This document shows, piece by piece, positions 38,306-49,400 of a stretch of 64,000 nucleotides of DNA. A program made the translations under genes and the position numbers. This stretch comes from Imbricaverruca yamaguchii (lineage: Eukaryota; Arthropoda; Thecostraca; Neoverrucidae): assembly GCA_034440575.1 (NCBI GenBank), contig JAOTOL010000856.1, forward strand, positions 62,001-126,000. Direction: 5' to 3'. The notes below the pieces were generated by a model that saw only the letters and a program-made list of their open reading frames with translations, was not told the origin of the DNA and did no database searches. How positions within the stretch are numbered: position 1 is the stretch's first letter; every line of letters begins with the position of its first letter.

Positions 38306-39085
38306 ACGTCTATGGCCAGGCACACTTCTCAGCTTACTTCCACTGGGTACGACGAAGAAGCTGGTAGCAGAATACCCCGCTCATCAAATTCGGATGATTT
38401 CTGCTTGTAAAATATATTCAGCTACACAAACCAGATGACTAGCTCGGCGGGCGTAGGCACTATAGTTAGGTCGGACCGACACATACGTCAACAACACTGC
38501 CATCAACTTGAGACGAGGCTCACGGTCCAAGCAACATTACATCTAGCGTTTCTCCGCATCCATTCTGTTCGATTGCACGTCGTCTTCCCGCTCATTCTCA
38601 TACATATCCTACCGCATTCCATACACCTACGCGCATAGCCGCGAATACAGTTGTTCATTTATATTGGCGGGGTGCAGGGGGATGGGGCGTAAATCATTTC
38701 CTTGTAAGTTTCTTACAAGTCAGATGCTTAGTGGTGCATCTGAAACAAATGTTCCGGGAGGCGTTTCTGTGTTATCGGAGACACTGTCATCAATACCTAT
38801 ACAAACAAAAACAAAACGAACAGACAAATTACAGACATTCGCACTCGTCCATAAAGCTTTCTATCTGCAAGTAATATGAAATTGAAATGAACAGGAAATG
38901 TGGAAATGGAAAGTGGAAATAATTATCGACATGATCAAAGGATCTGTATCAAAAGAAGAACATAAGGAGAGCTACATCGGGTAAGTGTAGTCCAGTATGG
39001 ATTTTGCACGCGTTCTGGAGCCGAACACGATATGGAAGCTGGTTTGGAAGACAACTGTTCAACTGATGAGCCTTTAGTGGGGCAC

Positions 39086-39255
39086 CGAGCGAACGAATCC
39101 TGGCTTCCCTCACGGCGCGCTCGATTGGTACTATTGCCAACCTCTCAAGCCGACGGGTCGCCGGTGGATCCAGCTACTCTGCCGATTGTGGGAATTGAAC
39201 CCACGATCTTGCGATCAAGAGTCCGACGTCGTACCAACTGAGCTACCACGATCCT
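39086..39255 (-). mobile_element. tRNA-derived SINE with target-site duplication
   Basis: Minus strand: GATCGTGGTAGCTCAGTTGG (A box), anticodon region CTCTTGATC, B box GGGTTCAATTCCC, then a short body with GAGAGGTTGGCAATAG. Flanked by TTTAGTGGGGCACC at 39073 and TTTAGTGGTGCACC at 39257, a 14-bp duplication with one mismatch. Confidence 0.82.
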
Positions 39256-40055
39256 CTTTAGTGGTGCACCACAGACAAGGGCTTTCACCATGCACAGAAC
39301 AATTTTCCTGCAGCTCTGACACGCCGGCTGCAAACAACCACGACGACGACGACCTCACACTGACATTCAACACTACCTTCTCGGCATCGGTCTAAGCTAC
39401 CAGGTCAAAAGCAGATCAATAATTCCTGTACAGTAGCTAACAGTATCACTCTTGCCATTGTCTCCCGTCACCTCTTGTCAAGGACCCGGCTGGAGGAAAA
39501 TCATGTACACACCTTAACAACAAGTAAGCCAGCGAAACACTGGTCGTCGACACACCTGATGCCAATATCCCTCCAAAGCATCTCCGAGTCACATACACGA
39601 ACTCGCTTCACCGAAACACACACGTACACATACAAAAATATCACATAGGTTTTTGGCTGCGCGTCCATTTTGATCTGGGTGGTCGTCCAAGACACGACTG
39701 GCGGATCCGCAGCGCGCCGGACCGATCGGCACTGGCAGCGTACCGCCGTAGGTGTCGTCGTGTCCGCTGTCTTACATCTGGGCGTGAGCACACAGTCGAC
39801 AGTCGGACACTGAGTATTACGTGCCGGACGGATCCAGCCTATACAATACACGCTGAGAACGGTGAGGCATCGGTCTGGATCGGCAGCGGAGAGTTTCAGA
39901 CGAGATTCGCGCCAGGAAGCGAGCGCAAGACTGCGACTGGACGAGGTCCATCTGTCTGTCAGCGTCGCTACGCCGCTAATATAAACAAGTGTTTCCGACA
40001 GGCGACGGCACCTCGCCGACTCGTCCCAGCGGCCGCACCACTGTACGGGCCGCGC

Positions 40056-40265
40056 GGTCCACCAATCAGACGGCTCTGCGCTGCGCGCTCAACACTCACG
40101 CTCTCCAATCACACCTCACATGGCCTGAGATCCAGCCAACCAGAGCGCGCATGGCCTGGGTCCGGTCAATCAGATCGTTCGCCACCGGAGGTCTGGCCAA
40201 TCAGATCGCTCGCCACCGGAGGTCTGGCCAATCAGATCGCTCGCGGTCTGAAAACCCGCCAATCG
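40056..40265. promoter_or_regulatory. 31-bp repeat carrying CCAAT boxes, downstream of the unc-5 stop
   Basis: CCAAT or one-mismatch forms lie at 40062, 40105, 40136, 40166, 40197, 40228 and 40259, the last six at 30-31 bp steps. Three units share GGTCTGGCCAATCAGATCGC. The region is CpG-rich and abuts the unc-5 stop codon. It may be a small diverged minisatellite, an NF-Y-type promoter element on the plus side, or 3' UTR sequence; the sequence alone does not decide. Confidence 0.5.
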
Positions 40266-40270
40266 CCGCG

Positions 40271-40442
40271 CTACAGTCGCGGTCCGATCTGCAGCTCGAC
40301 AATCTGTGCGGCGTCGTCTCTCCCCATGATCCTGAGCATGTTGAGCAGCTCGGTGGCGGCAGAAGGCTCCGGATGTCGGGCTTCCCACAGGTCCAGGATC
40401 GAGTCCGTGGGAGATTGTTTGGTCGCGAAATAGTTGATGTAC
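40271..40442 (-). CDS. unc-5: unc-5 terminal exon: death domain, part 2
   Basis: Encodes YINYFATKQSPTDSILDLWE, then helices ending in a TELLNMLRIMGRDDAA segment, and stops after QIGPRL at 40271-40273. NYFATK-x-SPT-x-x-ILDLWEA is the conserved second half of the UNC5 death domain. Acceptor is tttgctgacag. No poly(A) signal could be assigned with confidence downstream. Confidence 0.95.
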
Positions 40443-43400
40443 CTGTCAGCAAAGCGAGAGCCACGTCATAGAAGACACGCTGGTAGCTGGCTATGGAGTG
40501 GTTTTAAGAAGAACATGGAGTGGTTTGGTTGTTTGGCGATGGATACAATGGCGATAATATACAACTTCCACGCTGACACCTTACTCTGCATTCCCAAGGC
40601 ATTGAAGGCAACCCACACAGATATTGCTGAACAAGCTCCACTAAGACTTCAGATACACAAGATGAACAGCAGCCTCACCTGTTGACTTGCATCATCTGCG
40701 CCAGCATCCTCCAGTCGTTCCCTCTGGAGTTGGGTTGGTTCAGGCACTGGCATAATTTGGTTCTCGTATCAGCAGATAGCCTGTGGATGATATACACCGA
40801 TAGTGCATAGCAGCATGATCTCTTGCTACATGAAGCACATCAAACAACGTACAACTATTGTGACATTAGGTACATTCCGGATCTGGGAAGTTGATCGCGC
40901 AGCTAACCATTACGACTAAATCCGCCATCGACATTTGGAGGAGCTGAAAAGTCGGTGACCTGGCTGATCATCAAGACGAAGCACATCACTGCCAGCTGGA
41001 GACGATGATGCGCATGTTTAGAAATGTGGTACACCTAATTTAAAGTCTCGGAGTGTGACCATAAAAAGCTGCAAAGCGTTACGTTCTTCCACCCAGCGAC
41101 CCGAATGGTTGGCGAAGCGTAACAACTTTAAGCAGGTGAACGAGACGTGTAAGAACGCGAGGTTTTTCTTCCTCGACTCTTCATCGAAGCGCCCTTAAAT
41201 CGAACCAACTAAATCACGCACTTTTTACTTCGACAGAGAGGCAGCAAGGGTTCCACGACATGATTAATAGTTGGAGAAAACCGCTCACTGGGAATTTATG
41301 ACGGCGTACCTGCAGAAACTACCTTATGCAGTTGCTCTACAGATGAGCATTGGGTGGGTTCCATTCCCGGGCAGTGGCGGTGGATCGGTGGTGGTGGATC
41401 GGTGGTGGATCTGTGGTGGATCGGTGGTGGATCGGTGGTGGTGGATCGATGGTGGTACGATGGCGGATCGGTGACGGGTCGGTGGTGGATCGGTGACGGA
41501 TCGGTAGTGGTTCGGTGGTGGTTCGGTGGCAGATCGGAGACGGATCGGTGGTGGATCGGTGGCGGATCGGTAGTGGTTCAGTGGGGGATCGGTGGCGGAT
41601 CGGTGACGGATCGGTAGTGGTTCGGTGGGGGATCGGTAGCGGATCGGTGACGGATCGGTGGTGGATCAGTGGTGGATCAGTGGTGGATCGGTGGTAGATC
41701 GGTGGTGGATCAGTGGCGGATCAGTGACGGATCGTTGGTGGATCGGTGGTGGATCGGTGGCGGATCGGTGGTGGATCGGTGGTGGATCAGCGGTGGATCG
41801 GTAGTGGATCGGTGGTGGTGGATCGGTGGCGGATCGGTGGTGGATCGGTGGTGGATCGGTGGTGGATCGGTGGCAGCTCGGTGGTGGATCGATGGCGGCT
41901 CGGTGGCGGATCGGTGGCGGCTCGGTGGTGGATCAGGGCGCGCGGATTGATCGGCTACCTTGTGGCGCGCACTGCAGCGTACCTGCCGGACGATCTGTCC
42001 AGCGTGACGACCGACGAGCCCGAGGACGAGCTGCACGTGTTGGCCGACACTGTCGACGGAGCTGGGCGGCACGACGACGGACTCGACACCTGAAGCGGCA
42101 GCACGGAAACCGACCCGTCACGTGGCGCACGGGTGGCGTCAGCCGACCCGTCACGTGACGCACGGGTGGCGTCAGCCGACCCGTCACGTGGCGCACGGGT
42201 GGCGTCAGCCGACCCGTCACGTGGCGCACGGGTGGCGTCAGCCGACCCGTCACGTGGCGCACGGGTGGCGTCAGCCGACCCGTCACGTGGCGCACAGGTG
42301 GCGTCAGCCGACCCGTCACGTGGCGCACGGGTGGCGTCAGCCGACCCGTCACGTGGCGCACGGGTGGCGTCAGCCGACCCGTCACGTGGCGCACGGGTGG
42401 CGTCAGCCGACCCGTCACGTGGCGCACGGGTGGCGTCAGCCGACCCGTCACGTGACGCACGGGTGGCGTCAGTCGATCCGTCACGTGGCGCACGGGTGGC
42501 GTCAGCCGACCCGTCACGTGGCGCACGGGTGGCGTCAGCCGACCCGTCACGTGGCGCACAGGTGGCGTCAGCCGACCCGTCACGTGGCGCACGGGTGGCG
42601 TCAGCCGACCCGTCACGTGGCGCACGGGTGGCGTCAGCCGACCAGCGCAGCCGCACCTTCCACTCTCTCACGTGAGTAGACGGAACACAACAAACACAGA
42701 CATCAAGATCGAATTCTGGATCCTGCTACGCGAAGACTCCTTCATACTTGGCGTGCGATCCAGGCCGATTAATATCCCTGTCATTTCCACCCCAGCCAAT
42801 TTTACTGTAGGACTTTCCAACCAACAAAACCCCACTACTCCATGATGACATGGGAAACCTAGCGGTGCCCTTTCTGATTTAAAGAAGTGACGATTTGATA
42901 AATCAGTATCACCTCATCATCCACCAGCAGGACCATCTCATGATACCGGCCTGGACAGTTGAAGAGAGAGAAATGAGCTCCCTATACACTACAGAACAGA
43001 AACCAAGCAAGAGGAGGAGCCGCCTTACACACCACCGAAGAACCTGGAGTAGCAGAAACACCAGGCCGAACTTGGACAGGAAGGACACAACTACCGAACG
43101 ACTAAACTGTCGAACAAAAAGCGACTAATCTCACCTGACTACTCTCGGAGGAGGATACGCGCAGCATCTGTCGACGCGTCTGGCTACCCTTCTGGCACGC
43201 CTGGACACGTGCCGAGAACGACAGGCCGTCCCGTGCCGCCACGTGGCCCACGTACTCCAGACTGAAGGAGCAGTGCAGCAGCGGGCACGTGCTGCTCCAC
43301 ACGTGCCGGAACGGAATCTCCTGTAGATGCAAACAATTTGCATCATTTTGCTTTAACTTCAGGGCACTTCAACCAGATTTGATCATTTGCGTGCATCACT

Positions 43401-46400
43401 TTCGTTCATCCTAAAACCCGCTACTGAGTGTTCGACGACGACGACGACGAATACTGTTCGCTACATATCGCAACAAAAAGGTGAGTTGCAACTGTCACCA
43501 TATGCATAAGGGACACGGATCCGGGAGAGTCCCAAAGCGACCTGAAGCTCAGAACTCTGTTAGGAGCCAGACCGAAAGAATTCAACTCGGGTGGATGGAA
43601 GCCCCAACTCGGGTGGATGGAAGCTCGGGTGGATGGAAGCTCCACCATATTGAACATCGCAGTTCACCCATCCCTTGTTGAAAACCTCACCTCATTCCTG
43701 CTTATGGGATATCAAGTACGAATTAAGCACGTCTAAATTCATTCCATCAGCCTCTTAGTCGGAAAATATAGCGTGTTCAGCCGATCTGTAGCATGATATC
43801 TAGCGGACTTTCATCAATTAAACAGTGAGAAAGCAGTTCCAAGCAAACGAGAAGCAGCAGATAACGAAAAACGGAGAGCACCTTCGCTCTACCAACATCG
43901 CAGCCATCCTACCTCATAATCTCCCCCATAATACCCATGTAAGCCAGTATTGTCCATCTCTTTATTGCCCAACGCACCTGGTAATCTCCCTGTGGTTTAC
44001 ATTTCCAGCCTAGACTGAGATCTTCCAACGCAAGGCAGAGACTGGCGCCGTCGCTCTGGAACAGCATCGTCTTGGGCTTGTCCAGCAGTCTGCCGCCGAG
44101 CTTCCTCTCCAGTTGCAGAACACTCTGCGGAGACATGGCGTCAGATGGGAGTGATATCATCAACGGGGACTGTGGCCCGCGATGATGTGAACAACATCAG
44201 TGTTACCGTGGAGCGAATCAGCGTAGGAGGTAAGCGTTGCTCGTGCGAACAGCTTCTTACTGTTGCAACAAAAATCAACGGAATAACAGCATCGCTGCTT
44301 GGGTGGAGAACTGTTCATCTTTTCAAATTGAGATGCAGGCTGCGTCGCTCCCAGTTTTCAACTTAATTCGAATTATTTTCGTACCACAAATATTTAAGTC
44401 TACAACAGCTTATCTGAAACAGCAATGATCAACTCAATGATAGCCGGGCCGCTCTGTCACCTACCTCATCCGATATCACCTACATCGACGGCAGCTGTGA
44501 TGTACTGATTGGCTCACATTCGGACGCAGGTATAGCACCGTGCGGAGAGTACCGACCTCGGGGGAAGCTCAGCGATATTGACGAAGTCTCTCACTTTGGA
44601 GACGGTTGTAGCACCCTGATGAAGTCACCCACCTCGAAGGCAGCTTTGGTGTCCTCGATGACGTAGACGCGGATGCAGTACTCCGTGGAGCCCTGCACCA
44701 GCCGCGGTCCGAACGCCGCCAGCTTGAGGTTCTTCACGGCCGGACCTGGAACGAAGCGAACCAGTGACCGGAAGTGAAACTTTTCTGAAAAGTTTTCTCA
44801 AAGCTTTTCAAACAAATTTTCTGAGTAATGTAGCCCACGGAAATCACGCAAGAGGAAATATCTAGCAGCATGATGATGCGTATGGGGAATGCCTACGCAA
44901 CGTACGGGGAATCAGAGAGTTAGAAGACTTCGTGGGCATCAAAGAATGTAAAAGTGTGGTCGCGCTGTTGCCAAGCCGTTCTGAATATACGTCACACAGG
45001 GATACCGAGCGGTGCGCCGGGAGGTTACCTTTACTGGTTGGCTGTCCGACCAGGACGAACCGCTGCAGACACTCCGTCATGATATGGACCTTGTTCTGGT
45101 CCATCTGGGTGTACACCGGAGTGTTGATGGTCTCCTCACCGAGCACCACCACGCTCTGTGGAGCCAGAGGACACCGTCACAGCACACCCACGCAACGGGC
45201 CAGAATCACGTGAAGAGAACCTCAGAGTATGGATTGGATGTATTTACTACCCCGGTGTTATTCACAGATCATATACAGGTATTAAGGTACACTTCGATCT
45301 GAGACGGTCAACTGACCTTCGGTAACACTGCGACCTGGGACCAGGTCAGACGACACGATGACCTCAAGTCAAGCACTGACGTCACGGAACACACCGGCAC
45401 ACAGTGCGCACTGATCCGACGTGAGAATTCCCACCCGATAACATCCCAACTCCTGGCAACTTACCAAGCTCAGGTAGCATACTGACCTCAGGTCACACAC
45501 TGAGTTCAGGTCGCTCAATGACCTCCGACACATGTGAAACGGACTACACAGGGAACATTGAGGTCAGGTCACATTAGTCTGAATTCATATGGACAGCATG
45601 TCACAAATAAACATTAGGAATGTGACATTTGACCTCAATGTGTTAACATCAAGGTCAAATTACGCACACTCTGAGGAATTTGGGTCAGACACATACAACC
45701 AAATACAGCAACACACTGACCCCAGGTCACCAACTGACCTCCCAGTGTGGCAGCTCATCTGGCTGACTCTCGGTGCCATACACAGACACATTCCAGGCCG
45801 TCTTGAGATTGGCGCAGTGGTGAAAACTGATGACGATCGGCTTGAGAAACTGAGTACCGGGTGGTCCCACGAGTACCACCGGAGACAGCAGCGTCTCGTG
45901 ATCTGGCACAGGGGTCAGACCAGGTCAGGTCAGGTCGCTGAGAGCCACAAACACCACCACCGGAAGCAGTAGCATCTCACAATCTGACGACAGGTCAGGT
46001 CAGGTCAGGTCAGAGCCCGGGAGGAAAAAGAGCACCACCGAAGACAATAGCGTCCTGCGATCTGTCTAATGATCAGATCACAGAAGTCAAGACAGAGGTC
46101 AGGTGAGATCAGATCAGAATACGGGGCCACGAGCACAACCGGATACAGTAGCGCCACACGACCTGGTACATAGGTCAGGACAGATGAGATCTTCCCACCA
46201 GTGCCACCAACGAGGGGTGGGGGTGGGGGGGGGGGGGGGGGGGGGGGGGCAGAGTGGCGTCGGATCACCTCATTTGATATCTGCACTGAGCTACAACATT
46301 AGTCACTTTTCGAGGTGAAAGTATCTATGCGCATGCTAAATCGCATTTACTCGTAAGTATGCCCGCAAAACTCGCGGCCATCACAGTCCAGATTGGAAGC

Positions 46401-49400
46401 GGAAAATAATTGCTTGAACTGACAATGAAGGAATGATGAAAGGCTTCAAACTGCACCATTAAGTCGACGCTAGCTCCACAAACCGAAGCAAAGCATTAAC
46501 AAGGAAATCAAAGGCAAATAAGGAAGTGCGATGTCAAACAGCAAGTCGATTCACGACTGCATGCTACGTGATGAATCACAAGCAGTGCCAATTGATTTAT
46601 TGACCGGTTTGGTTCGTAACGTCCTTCATCGTCGCTTTGCACGGGAGAGCCTGTAGAGTTCATCGGATTTCATCGAATTGAACTACTTGGATTGTATCGT
46701 CTAAACTTCTGTTCGTATGAGGCAGTTGGAAATAGTACCCACGAAGTCTGTGAAGTTACTTGGTGTGAAAATTGACTCACACCTGTCTTGGGATGTGCAT
46801 GTATCTTCTGTTGTGCGTCGGTGTAACCGCATACTCATTGGACTCGCTAGACTGCGTCATAAGTTTTATCGCATTACGAGACGGGTGCTAATTGAGGCAC
46901 TCGTGTTCCCCCACATAAGATACTGTGTGTCTGTCTGGGAAGTTGTAGCAAGGTCCAGAAACGACGCATTCAGAAATGCATAAACTTTAGTGCAGGGATT
47001 GTCGCCGGCTTGCACTACCGGGATCATGTGTCGCCAACGCCGAAAGAACTGGGATGGCTGAAATAGGACGACTTCATATCCGAGGCAGATGCTCACCCAG
47101 TTTTCAAAATTATGAACGAGTTCACTGGCTCAGAACTCATTCACGGGCAACTTAACTGTCGCTCAACTGTGTCGCAACGGAGCACCAGAGCCACGGCTAA
47201 CGGTGAGCTCCAGGTACCACGATGCCGCACAGAATTCGCGCGCCGCTCCTTCATACCGAGAGCCGAATGTGGAAACAATCTGAATGTGGAACAATCTGCC
47301 TCCAGAGGTGAGGAATTCAGGCGGCTACAGTGTTTTCAGGCGGAGGCTTTCGGTCATGCTGCGCATGTCCAGGCTCTAATTTTCGTGTATGCTCAAATTG
47401 CTAGTGTTTCCGTGTTATGAGTGTATGATCTTGACGATGGTGTGTGCGGCACATTGGTGCACCTGTAACGGAGGCTGAAAAACCCTGCTCGGGAGGATCC
47501 GAAAATACATTACTTCAACTCTTGGCTCCAATGCACCGGCATGTCATATCAAGTACGCCACCTAACAGAAAAGCCGGCTTTTACACTTGGTGTGACATAC
47601 TTGATAGTTGTGGTTTCCTTGTGAGGTAACCTACCTGCCAGCTGTAGCATGTCTGTGAAGTGATTTGCATGGCAAATGAGGACTGCTGTCCGTAGTCTGA
47701 CTCATCTGGCACTCACAAGGTCTGTCTGTGTTGTGACTTACCTGGCATTTGGGGTCTGTTCATGATGTGACTCACCTGACAGTTGGGGTCCGCCTGTGAT
47801 GTGACTTACCTGACAGTTGGGGTCCGCCTGTGATGTGACTCACCTGACAGTTGGGGTCCGCCTGTGATGTGACTTACCTGACAGTTTGGGTCCGCCTGTG
47901 ATGTGACTCACCTGACAGTTGGGGTCCGCCTGTGATGTGACTTACCTGACAGTTGGGGTCCGCCTGTGATGTGACTCACCTGACAGTTGGGGTCCGCCTG
48001 TGATGTGACTTACCTGACAGTTGGGGTCCGCCTGTGATGTGACTTACCTGACAGTTGGGGTCCGCCTGTGATGTGACACACCTGATATTTGTGGTCCGTC
48101 CGTGATGTGACTCACCTGATATTTGGGGTCCGTCTGTGATGTGACTTACCTGACAGTTGGGGTCCGCCTGTGATGTGACTTACCTGACAGTTGGTGACTG
48201 TCCGTGATGTGACTCACCTGATAGTTGAGGTTTTTCAGTGATGTGACTCACCTGACAGTTTGGACCCGTCTGTGAGATGTGACTCACCTGACAGTTGGGG
48301 TCTGTCTGTGAGATGTGACTCACCTGACAATTGGGGTCTGTCTGTGAGATGTGACTCACCTGACATTTGCGACCCGTGTGTGAGATGTGACTCACCTGAC
48401 AATTGGGGTCTGTCTGTGAGATGTGACTCACCTGACATTTGCGACCCGTCTGTGAGATGTGACTCACCTGACAATTGGGGTCTGTCCTTTGCGTCAGTCA
48501 TGACTGCTAAATAGACCTCCTCCGTCTGTCCCGCGGCCACAGCGCCCTCGGGCACCATCAGGGTCACGCCGGCATCGACCAGGCTCAGAACGGCGCCGGC
48601 CGAGGTCACTGGGAGCGGACGGGGACCGTCGTGAAGTCAGGCTAGCATAATGGTGTCAATATTGACACAGGTGACAGGTGTGAGGGCAGGCTGTCGCAAC
48701 AGTGTCAATAATGACATAGGTAATGTGTGAGGTCAGGTTAGCATAATGGTGTCAATATTGACACAGGTGACAGGTGTGAGGGCAGGCTGTCGCAACAGTG
48801 TCAATAATGACATAGGTAATGTGTGAGGTCAGGTTAGCATAATGGTGTCAATAATGACACAGGTGGCAGGTGTGAGGTCAGGGTAGCATAACGGCGTCAA
48901 TAATGACACAGGTAACATGTGTGAGGTCAGGCTAGCATAACGGCGTCAATAATGACACAGGTGGCAGGTGTGAGGTCAGGGTAGCATAACGGCGTCAATA
49001 ATGACACAGGTGACAGGTGTGAGGTCAGGCTAGCATAACGGCGTCAATAATGACACGGGTGACAGGTGTGAGGTCAGGCTAGCATAACGGCGTCAATAAT
49101 GACACAGGTGACAGGTGTGAGGTCAGGCTAGCATAACGGCGTAAATAATGACACAGGTGGCAGGTGTGAGGTCAGGCTAGCATAACGGCGTCAATAATGA
49201 CACAGGTGGCAGGTGTGAGGTCAGGCTAGCATAACGGCGTCAATAATGACACAGGTGACAGGTGTGAGGTCAGGCTAGCATAACGGCGTCAATAATGACA
49301 CGGGTGACAGGTGTGAGGTCAGGCTAGCATAACGGCGTCAATAATGACACAGGTGACATGTGTGAGATCAGGCTAGCATAACGGCGTCAATAATGACACA

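Larger units (their letters stand above)
37601..40055. other. unc-5 downstream region, no gene seen
   Basis: Holds the SINE and small duplication listed. No poly(A) signal for unc-5 could be assigned; part of 39400-40270 may be its 3' UTR. Confidence 0.4.

Noticed and set aside
41933..42679. Four overlapping frames of 180-238 codons
   Set aside because: 33-bp repeat without stops; the only real coding sequence here is the 107-nt unc-5 exon at 41983-42089.
40780..43131. Direct splice from the UPA part 4 exon to the first death-domain exon
   Set aside because: Phases disagree (0 versus 2) and give an immediate stop; the exon at 41983-42089 restores the frame.
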